The notes under the pieces were generated by a model. That model did not search any database. It saw only the letters and a program-made list of their open reading frames with translations, and was not told the DNA's origin. The translations under genes and the position numbers were made by a program. A stretch of DNA of 5,098 nucleotides from Fimbriimonadaceae bacterium (GTDB lineage Bacteria; Armatimonadota; Fimbriimonadia; Fimbriimonadales; Fimbriimonadaceae), in contig JANWJY010000119.1 of NCBI GenBank assembly GCA_025451715.1, forward strand, positions 1 to 5,098, written 5' to 3'. Below, one piece after another: positions 1 to 5,098 of this stretch (its first letter is position 1; every line of letters begins with the position of its first letter).

Positions 1-75
1 ACCAAGCGCTCGCCGCTCGACCTAAAACCCGAATCGCGTGTGCGCGGCGGACAGTTGTGGCTCCTGGCGGGGTAA
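1..75 (+). CDS. C-terminal end of an upstream gene (partial, unidentified)
   Basis: Frame 1 is open from the left edge to a TAA at 73-75 and would encode 24 residues ending RGGQLWLLAG. Most codons in this frame end in G or C, as in the genes further right. The other plus-strand frames fit less well: frame 2 hits a stop at 23-25, and frame 3 stays open but its third positions are less GC-rich. The stop lies nine bases before the ATG of the S9 peptidase, which is typical operon spacing, so the two may be co-transcribed. The fragment is too short to assign a family and I do not recognise it. It could also be chance open sequence in a GC-rich 5' region. Confidence 0.4.
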   Translation, partial: TKRSPLDLKPESRVRGGQLWLLAG

Positions 76-84
76 GAACGGGGC

Positions 85-2829
85 ATGCGCCCGTTCCGTT
101 TGCTTGGTCTTGCCGCCCTGCTCGCTATCGCGTCCTTCGTCGCCGCCCAGGGCCCGCCCGTCAAGAAGACGCTGACGACAGAGGAGTACGCGAAGTGGGA
201 GCGGCTCGGGCAGGTCGCACTGTCTCCGGACGGGCACTGGCTGCTCGCGGGAGTCTCCCTTGTGGAAGGGGACCCGCGGCTCGAGATCAAGAACAGCGAC
301 GGCCCGCAGGGATGGAGCGTGCCGAACGCGACGCGAGGGCAGTTCAGCAGCGACTCCAAGTGGGTCGTGTACACGATCGGCCTTCCGCGCGACGAGGCAG
401 AGAAGCTACGAAAGGCGAAGAAGCGCGTCGAGAACAAACTGGGTGTGCGCAATCTCGATTCTGGTACCGAGGTCGTATTCGACTCCGTGTCCACTTGGCA
501 GTTGGTCGAGGGAAGCACAAAGCTGTTGATCCACCGTTATGCGGCAGAGGCGCCGGGTTCGGGTGGCGGGGACTTCGAAGTGTTCGAACTCAGCAATGGT
601 ACGACGGTGCCGTTCGGGAACGTGCGCGCATTCTTCCTGCACGACGACGACAGGCTCTTGGCCGTGCACACCGTCTCTGCGGCGGCGAACGAGGGACTGC
701 AGGTCGTCGACCTGACGACGATGAAGGTGCACACGGTCGGGTGGTCGAAGAGCCACTACCGTTCGATTAGTTGGGCCAAGGAGTCCGATGTGCTGGGCTT
801 CATTTCTGGCGACGCAAAGTCAGAGAAGGACGGCGACTGGAACGCGCTGAACCTTGCGCGCGGTTTTTCTGCTGGGTCGGTACAGGTCGTGACGTTCGCA
901 CCTGAAAAGGCGGCGGGCTTTCCTACGGGGATGCGAATCAGCGACGCGGGCGGGCTAAGCCTTTCTGAGAAAGGTGACTCCGTGCGGTTCGGCGTCGCGG
1001 CGTGGCGCGACAAGGATAAGCCCGCGACCGAGGACGTCGCAGGCGTGCAGATTTGGAACACGAAGGACACGATCGTGATGCCGCTGCAAGAGAAGACGGC
1101 GGGAGCGGAGCGAAACCGCACCGCGAACTATGTGTGGAACCCCGGCGACGGTTCGTTCAAGCAATTCGCCGAGCCGGAGCTGGAAGCCGTGCGAGTCTCT
1201 CCCGACCACAAGTACGCGGTCGCGTTCGACCCGCGACCCTACGCGAGCGCGGTCAAAGTGAATGGCCTCGAGTACGTCGACGTGGTCGTGATCGACATCG
1301 CGAACGGCACGCGGCGCAAGCTGTTGGAGAAGGCGGTCTCGAACGCGGGCGGGTTCGACGCGTCGTCCGTCTCTTTGTCGCCAAAGGGGACGTATGCGCT
1401 CTACTTCGACGGTGCGGACTGGATCAGCGACCGCCTCGCAGACGGCACGAAGGTGAACCTCACCAAGAAGTTCAAAGCGAAGTTCTTCGACCGTGAGGAC
1501 GACCACACGGTGCCGAAGCCACCCGCTGCCGGGTTCCCGATCTGGCAGAACGACGACGAGCGCGTTTTCATTTCGACCGACTTCGACGTTTACTTCTTGA
1601 ACCCAGCGACGGGCGACGGGATGCCGTTGACCGACGGTGAGAAAGGCGAGACGCGCTACCGGTTCCTCAACGTCGGGCTGCACGACGACGGGATCCATTC
1701 GCACGATCCGATCTACTTCAGCGTGCTCGAGACTCGTACAAAGCGCAGTGGGTTTGCGAAGTGGACCCACGAGGCGGGGTTCAAGGTGCTCGCGCTCGAC
1801 GACGCGCAACTGAGCTGGGCGGCGAAGTCGAAGGACACGGACCGCGTTCTGTTCGTGTTCCAGACCTTTGAGCAGTCGCCGATCGCGTTCCTCACGAACA
1901 TGGAGCTGAGCGCTGCAAAGCCGGTCGTGCGAACGAATGCGAACCAAGGCGACTACACGTGGGGCAGGACCGAGCTGGTCAACTATCGCGCGCTCGGGCA
2001 GAACCTGCAGGGAACGCTGATCTATCCCGCAGGCTGGGAGGCGGGGAAGAAGTATCCGATGATCACGTACGTCTACGAACGGCTGTCGGACGGGTTCCAC
2101 CAGTACCAGATGCCGTCGAACACGAGCCCGTACAACCAGCAGCACTTTTCGCAGAGCGGTTACTTCGTGTTCATGCCGGACATCGTTTACGAAGACCGGC
2201 AGCCGGGCGTGAGCGCGGTCAAGTGCATCGAGGCGGGCCTGAAGGCGGTGTCCGCCCGCAACGTCGGGGTCGATCCGACGAAGGTGGGCATGACTGGCCA
2301 CTCGTGGGGCGGGTACGAGACGGTGTTCACCGCGACGCAGTCGAAGATGTTCGCGGCGTACGTCGCGGGCGCACCGCTGACGGAGCTGATCTCGATGTAC
2401 TCGAGCTACTACTGGAACTGGGGCCAGACGAACCAGGTGATCTTCGAGGTCTCGCAGGGGCGCATGGAGGTCCCGTTCTGGGAGGACATGCGCGCTTACA
2501 TCGACAACTCGCCTTTGTTCCACGCGGGCGCGATCTCCGCGCCGATGCTTGTCGAGGTCGGTACCGTGGACGGCGCGGTGGACTGGCACCAGGGGCAGTA
2601 CCTCTACAACACTCTGCGGCGGATGGGCAAGAACATGGTGATGCTCGTTTATGCGAACGAGAACCACGGGCTCGCGGTGCCGGCGAACATGAAGGACTAC
2701 GCGATGCGCGCGCGTCACTTCTTCGACGTCTATTTGAAGGGCGCGACGCCGCAGAGGTGGGTGACCGAGGGCGTGCCGTTCATCCAGCTTGGGGACGAGC
2801 TGAAGCCGCCGAAGAAGGAAGGCGGCTGA
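85..2829 (+). CDS. Secreted S9-family (prolyl oligopeptidase-like) serine peptidase
   Basis: This is a 914-residue exported serine peptidase, expected to cleave peptides outside the cytoplasmic membrane. Residues 1-21 form a Sec signal peptide: MRPFR, then a hydrophobic core, with likely cleavage at VAA|QG. Residues of about 40-620 look like the family's beta-propeller, with repeated blade-like motifs such as LSPDGHWL (46-53) and LSPKGTYAL. The alpha/beta-hydrolase domain spans about 640-905. Its nucleophile Ser740 sits in GHSWGGYET, Asp829 in GTVDGAVDWHQG and His861 in NENHGL, in the order and spacing of S9 enzymes. The tail YLKGATPQRWVTEGVPF also fits the secreted bacterial S9 subgroup that carries GHSWGGY. 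The length exceeds classical prolyl oligopeptidases (about 700) because of a long propeller region. ATG 85 is chosen because it gives the signal peptide directly; no strong Shine-Dalgarno is visible. Exact specificity (dipeptidyl, acylaminoacyl or endopeptidase) cannot be read from the sequence. Family is certain, substrate unknown. Confidence 0.96.
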   Translation: MRPFRLLGLAALLAIASFVAAQGPPVKKTLTTEEYAKWERLGQVALSPDGHWLLAGVSLVEGDPRLEIKNSDGPQGWSVPNATRGQFSSDSKWVVYTIGLPRDEAEKLRKAKKRVENKLGVRNLDSGTEVVFDSVSTWQLVEGSTKLLIHRYAAEAPGSGGGDFEVFELSNGTTVPFGNVRAFFLHDDDRLLAVHTVSAAANEGLQVVDLTTMKVHTVGWSKSHYRSISWAKESDVLGFISGDAKSEKDGDWNALNLARGFSAGSVQVVTFAPEKAAGFPTGMRISDAGGLSLSEKGDSVRFGVAAWRDKDKPATEDVAGVQIWNTKDTIVMPLQEKTAGAERNRTANYVWNPGDGSFKQFAEPELEAVRVSPDHKYAVAFDPRPYASAVKVNGLEYVDVVVIDIANGTRRKLLEKAVSNAGGFDASSVSLSPKGTYALYFDGADWISDRLADGTKVNLTKKFKAKFFDREDDHTVPKPPAAGFPIWQNDDERVFISTDFDVYFLNPATGDGMPLTDGEKGETRYRFLNVGLHDDGIHSHDPIYFSVLETRTKRSGFAKWTHEAGFKVLALDDAQLSWAAKSKDTDRVLFVFQTFEQSPIAFLTNMELSAAKPVVRTNANQGDYTWGRTELVNYRALGQNLQGTLIYPAGWEAGKKYPMITYVYERLSDGFHQYQMPSNTSPYNQQHFSQSGYFVFMPDIVYEDRQPGVSAVKCIEAGLKAVSARNVGVDPTKVGMTGHSWGGYETVFTATQSKMFAAYVAGAPLTELISMYSSYYWNWGQTNQVIFEVSQGRMEVPFWEDMRAYIDNSPLFHAGAISAPMLVEVGTVDGAVDWHQGQYLYNTLRRMGKNMVMLVYANENHGLAVPANMKDYAMRARHFFDVYLKGATPQRWVTEGVPFIQLGDELKPPKKEGG

Positions 2830-2862
2830 GCCCCCTCTCCATTCCGTGAATGGAGAGGGGGT
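2830..2862. terminator. Possible bidirectional transcription terminator (no U-tract)
   Basis: The hairpin at 2831-2861 lies directly downstream of both convergent genes: one base after the plus-strand stop and 13 bases after the minus-strand stop. The stem is 14 perfect pairs, extendable by a G-T pair at 2830/2862, so it should be very stable in RNA from either strand. Neither side has a T-rich run, so it is not a canonical intrinsic terminator. It may still slow polymerase or protect 3' ends of the two mRNAs. The position supports a role at transcript ends; the mechanism is inference. Confidence 0.45.
2831..2861. repeat. Perfect 14-bp palindrome, REP-like hairpin between convergent genes
   Basis: The left arm CCCCCTCTCCATTC (2831-2844) is the exact reverse complement of the right arm GAATGGAGAGGGGG (2848-2861), separated by the loop CGT. 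A G-rich tail follows on the plus strand (2862-2873: TTGGGGGTGAGG). The element begins one base after the stop of the peptidase gene, and its tail ends one base short of the stop of the convergent GH172 gene. It therefore fills nearly the whole 45-base gap. The layout, a C-rich/G-rich stem with an asymmetric TTGGGGGTGAGG tail, resembles dispersed palindromic intergenic elements that I recall from many GC-rich bacterial genomes. Only one copy lies in this window, so repeat status is inferred. Confidence 0.7.
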
Positions 2863-2874
2863 TGGGGGTGAGGA

Positions 2875-3996
2875 TCACTTCTCCGTTCCCCATGGTGTGC
2901 CAGTCTTGGTGGTGCGCCAGGCGTCGCGCCAGCGGTGGACCTCGATGACGCCGACCTCCTGTATCGGTTGTCGCGCCTCTGCTGATGCGAGTTGCGGGAA
3001 CGGCTTCGACGGCAGTGTCTGGTACCAGTACGCGACGCTCGCGAGGTTGAGTGTGAGACAGTTCGCGTGGCCGTGTTCAATTGACGCGCGCAGAGACTCT
3101 GAAAACCGCACGGGATCCAACAAGTGGAACCGATAGCAGTGCGTGCGGCCCATCCACCCGAACCGCGCCTCGTCGTTCCCTCGTCCCGGCGCGCGGGCGG
3201 TGCCGAAGAACGGGTGGTTGTAGAGCGTGTCCGGGCACCACGACTGGTTGAAGTAGTCCTCAGTCCCCGTTCCGTGCAGCGAGGGCGGCCATGCCTCGCC
3301 GTCGATGTGGAACATGTCGTCACCCTCGCCGTACCACACCGGCCCGGGGTTCTGGACATAGTAGTTCACGCCTACAAAGTGCCCCGTTCCTTCGGATTCG
3401 CAGAACAGATAGTTGTGCGCGTCGGTCGTGTTCTTCGGCGTGTCGCCGAGGATCGCCCACTCGTTCTCGTGTCCTTGCTGCGGAGTGGTCAGCTCTTGGT
3501 TGTACCAAGCGTGGAAGCGCAGATCGGTGTCGCAGGAATCGCTCGACTCGTAGTCCACGTAGTAGTAGAAACTGTCGATGTCCTCCGGACCTTGGTTCTC
3601 GATGGTGATCTTCGCGCCTTTGGCGAACGGCATCGGCCAGTAGCACACCAGCGCGTTGCCCTCTTTTGGTGCGGCGGCGAGGGGCAGCGACACGAACTCG
3701 TACTTCTCCCCCCACCCCTGCCCGAAGAAGTCCCCTATCGGCGCCTCGACGCTCGGGTGCTTTTGCCCGTCCCAATGCATCCGCAGCACCAAGTTCCGCC
3801 GCGACATCGTGTCTTTGCTCGAGATCGTCACCCAGATGTGCGTGACCTTCCCTGCCCCCTCCATCTCCGCCAATACCACAGTCTCCCCCTTCGGGACCTT
3901 GATGTAGTCGCTGTTCCCGCCCGTGCGGTCGTAGCTGGAGACGCGCTTGCTCTTGGCGGAGGATCGGACTGTGAGGGCGTCGAGCAGGCTGTGCAT
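2875..3996 (-). CDS. DUF2961 / glycoside hydrolase family 172 protein
   Basis: This 373-residue protein belongs to the DUF2961 family, now GH172. Characterised members act on furanosides, namely a bifidobacterial difructose dianhydride I-forming/hydrolysing enzyme and exo-D-arabinofuranosidases. Family hallmarks appear in order: SSYDRTGGN (20-28), HIWVTI (53-58), WDG then EAPIGDFFG (75-92), an aromatic YYYVDYE stretch near 145, and the signature GEGDDMFHIDGE followed by HGTGTEDYF. Glu224 (in GEGDD) and Glu246 (in GTEDYF) are about 22 residues apart, matching the acid/base and nucleophile pair of the family. The length is normal and the protein looks complete. There is no signal peptide or membrane segment, so it is probably cytoplasmic. 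The start is unusually secure: an in-frame TAG lies nine bases upstream (4006-4008) with no other start codon between. The gene converges on the peptidase gene and diverges from the flavoprotein gene, so it is likely monocistronic. No transporter or sugar-metabolism neighbour reveals its substrate. Confidence 0.95.
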   Translation of the reverse strand: MHSLLDALTVRSSAKSKRVSSYDRTGGNSDYIKVPKGETVVLAEMEGAGKVTHIWVTISSKDTMSRRNLVLRMHWDGQKHPSVEAPIGDFFGQGWGEKYEFVSLPLAAAPKEGNALVCYWPMPFAKGAKITIENQGPEDIDSFYYYVDYESSDSCDTDLRFHAWYNQELTTPQQGHENEWAILGDTPKNTTDAHNYLFCESEGTGHFVGVNYYVQNPGPVWYGEGDDMFHIDGEAWPPSLHGTGTEDYFNQSWCPDTLYNHPFFGTARAPGRGNDEARFGWMGRTHCYRFHLLDPVRFSESLRASIEHGHANCLTLNLASVAYWYQTLPSKPFPQLASAEARQPIQEVGVIEVHRWRDAWRTTKTGTPWGTEK

Positions 3997-4002
3997 GGGC
4001 CG

Positions 4003-4008
4003 ATTCTA
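4003..4008 (-). promoter_or_regulatory. -10 box (TAGAAT) for the GH172 gene, leaderless arrangement
   Basis: On the minus strand TAGAAT matches the sigma-70 -10 consensus at five of six bases. It is followed by six bases (CGGCCC) and then the ATG at 3996. Transcription normally starts about seven bases after a -10 box, which would put the first transcribed base at or next to the A of the start codon. There is no room for a Shine-Dalgarno in such a transcript. A -35 element at normal spacing is not evident; TTGAGC (4022-4027) is only 13 bases upstream. The TAG of this box is also the in-frame stop that fixes the start. Confidence 0.5.
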
Positions 4009-4174
4009 CACGCGCGCATTGGCTCAACTCTGCACCCTTCGTCAGCGGATCCATGGGCTAGCGCGCATCCTGCTGTGCCACCGGAGGCGGTTCAGAGCTG
4101 GTGTTGCATTGAAGTCGTCTGAACTCCTACACGCACTAGCAAAAATACAGGCATCTTGGGCACGCCCGCGTCAG

Positions 4175-4180
4175 CATAAT
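4175..4180 (+). promoter_or_regulatory. Weak candidate -10 box (CATAAT) for the amine oxidase gene
   Basis: CATAAT matches the -10 consensus at five of six bases and lies 20 bases before the ATG at 4201. That would give a leader of roughly 14 bases. The hexamer 17 bases upstream (CATCTT, 4152-4157) is a poor -35, and no extended -10 TG is present. It is listed because it is the best A/T-rich candidate in the right position in an otherwise GC-rich region. Confidence 0.22.
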
Positions 4181-4200
4181 GGGCTGTACAGCGAGCAATC

Positions 4201-5098
4201 ATGAAAGGCAACCCGTTACTGAGAAAGGTCGCATCGAGCATGCGCAAGGCGCAACTCCTCAACGAGCGCAACTTACCAACGAAGGAGGGCCTCGAGCGGA
4301 TCCGCGAGGCGGAGGAGCGGTCGATCAGCCGTCGCGACCTGCTCAAGGCGGCGGGCTTTGCAGCGGTCGCAGTTACTCCGATCGGCGCGGCAGCGCGATC
4401 GATGGCGAGCGCACCGAGGATCGCGATCATCGGTGGTGGGCTCGCGGGCCTCGCGTGCGCCGACCGACTGAAGGCAAAGGGCACCGTTGCGACCGTGTTC
4501 GAGGCGGGCACGCGGCTCGGCGGAAGGTGCTACAGCAACCGCACCCTCGTTGCAGGCATGGCGGCGGAGAACGGCGGGGAGATGATCGACACCGGGCACA
4601 AGACGATGATCGGATATGCGAACCGGTTCAATCTACCGAAGGAGTCTTACATCAAGAGTCCCGGGCACGAGAGCTTCTACTTCTTGGGTCAAGATTGGAC
4701 CGAAGAAGAGGTGGTTGACCAGTTCCGAGCTGTGGTCGACAACATGCAGCCCGACCTGCACGCGATCAGCGGGGCGGCGACGTTCTTCGACCACAACGCT
4801 GCGGACGTAACGTTCGACAACATGGATCTGGAGACATATTTCGAGTCGCGCACGCCGGGGCTCCCGCTCGTCCGCGCTGTGCTCAACGAGGCGTACGTCT
4901 CGGAGTACGGAAGAGAGACGTTCGAGCAGAGCTCTCTGAACTTCATCGGTTTCATGAGGCTCAACAGGCAGTCGAAGTTCGAACCGTTCGGCGTGAGCGA
5001 CGAGCGTTACCACCTGCGCAACGGGAACGACGGAATCATCGCAGGGCTCGCAAGCGCTGTCCAAGGTCAGACCATGACCGGCGCAAAGCTGACGCGCC
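4201..5098 (+). CDS. Tat-exported FAD-dependent amine oxidase-like protein (5' part)
   Basis: The frame is open from ATG 4201 to the right edge, giving 299 residues of an unfinished protein. Flavin monoamine oxidase-type enzymes, usually about 450-550 residues, oxidise an amine or amino acid with FAD and release hydrogen peroxide. Residues 42-58 carry a twin-arginine signal, ISRRDLLKAAGFAAVAV (Arg44-Arg45), so export as a folded, FAD-loaded protein is predicted. The mature part opens with the dinucleotide-binding motif IIGGGLAGL (Gly78, Gly80, Gly83), the ribose-binding acidic residue Glu101 and the LGGR motif (106-109). ENGGE (123-127) follows, as in the amine oxidase family. The substrate-binding and C-terminal FAD regions lie outside the window, so the substrate is undetermined. 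ATG 4201 is the first start after an in-frame TAA (4177-4179), but lacks a clear ribosome site. Met14 (4240), preceded by GAGAAAGG at 4221-4228, is an alternative that keeps the Tat signal. Protoporphyrinogen oxidase- or phytoene desaturase-like members share these motifs and are not excluded. Confidence 0.88.
   Translation, partial: MKGNPLLRKVASSMRKAQLLNERNLPTKEGLERIREAEERSISRRDLLKAAGFAAVAVTPIGAAARSMASAPRIAIIGGGLAGLACADRLKAKGTVATVFEAGTRLGGRCYSNRTLVAGMAAENGGEMIDTGHKTMIGYANRFNLPKESYIKSPGHESFYFLGQDWTEEEVVDQFRAVVDNMQPDLHAISGAATFFDHNAADVTFDNMDLETYFESRTPGLPLVRAVLNEAYVSEYGRETFEQSSLNFIGFMRLNRQSKFEPFGVSDERYHLRNGNDGIIAGLASAVQGQTMTGAKLTR

Larger units (their letters stand above)
3997..4200. other. Divergent intergenic region (204 bases)
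   Basis: This gap separates the 5' ends of the GH172 gene (leftward) and the amine oxidase gene (rightward), so it should hold both promoters. I see the TAGAAT box for GH172 (4003-4008) and a weaker CATAAT (4175-4180) facing right. Other small structures are an octamer GCGCGCAT present twice (4012-4019 and 4061-4068), and a 7-bp inverted repeat, GTTCAGA (4090-4096) with TCTGAAC (4118-4124), separated by 21 bases. These are short enough to occur by chance. I see no tRNA, riboswitch or convincing small gene. Confidence 0.7.

Noticed and set aside
955..2718. A 587-codon open frame on the minus strand opposite the S9 peptidase gene
   Set aside because: Its product is dominated by Arg, His, Val and Leu with no recognisable domain, which is the usual antisense reading of GC-biased codons. 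The plus-strand gene has a full signal peptide, propeller and catalytic triad.
1959..2849. A 296-codon plus-strand frame overlapping the 3' part of the peptidase gene
   Set aside because: It is Gly/Arg-rich shadow sequence in the +1-type frame of a strongly supported coding region, with no family motif of its own.
3700..3720. C-rich string in the GH172 gene resembling the tail of the palindromic element
   Set aside because: It encodes the conserved GQGWGEKYE part of the protein, has no matching arm to form a hairpin, and the resemblance is limited to C-runs.
4012..4068. Octamer GCGCGCAT occurring twice, 49 bases apart
   Set aside because: The string is short and composed of alternating GC, which is frequent in a genome of this composition. 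No further symmetry or third copy supports a binding site.
3124..4122. A 332-codon open frame on the plus strand opposite the GH172 gene
   Set aside because: It has low-complexity Arg/Val/His/Leu-rich composition, lies wholly antisense to a gene with clear GH172 motifs, and runs through that gene's promoter.
4179..4718. Alternative plus-strand frame beginning with an ATG at 4179
   Set aside because: It overlaps the amine oxidase frame, which shows the Tat signal and FAD-binding motifs in order. The alternative product is Arg/Gly-rich without motifs and stops at 4718.

Overview
This is a GC-rich bacterial window with a strong preference for G or C at third codon positions. It contains two complete genes, one gene cut by the right edge, and probably the last 24 codons of another gene at the left edge. 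One protein has a Sec signal peptide and one has a twin-arginine (Tat) signal. Together with a GH172-type glycoside hydrolase, this points to a free-living heterotroph. Armatimonadota (Fimbriimonadia-like), Planctomycetota, Gemmatimonadota and Acidobacteriota are all plausible. The sequence alone does not settle the phylum, and this is a guess from gene content.

Layout, left to right. Bases 1-75 (+) are an open frame ending in TAA, probably the 3' end of an upstream gene. Bases 85-2829 (+) encode a 914-residue secreted prolyl-oligopeptidase-family (S9) serine peptidase with a visible Ser740/Asp829/His861 triad. Bases 2830-2874, between two convergent genes, are almost entirely a perfect 14-bp palindrome plus a G-rich tail that looks like a dispersed REP-type element and may also act as a terminator. 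Bases 2875-3996 (-) encode a 373-residue DUF2961/GH172 protein with both predicted catalytic glutamates, apparently cytoplasmic and apparently transcribed as a leaderless mRNA. Bases 3997-4200 are a divergent intergenic region carrying its promoter and presumably that of the next gene. Bases 4201-5098 (+) are the first 299 codons of a Tat-exported FAD-dependent amine oxidase-like protein.

The three recognisable genes do not form an obvious pathway. The peptidase would supply peptides or amino acids outside the cytoplasmic membrane, the flavoprotein may oxidise an amine or amino acid there, and GH172 handles a furanoside-type sugar. The gene orientations (+, -, +) mean they are not one operon. 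I see no RNA gene, CRISPR array, insertion sequence or novel defence-type system. The most noteworthy signals are the palindromic element between the convergent genes and the -10-like box placed six bases from the GH172 start codon.
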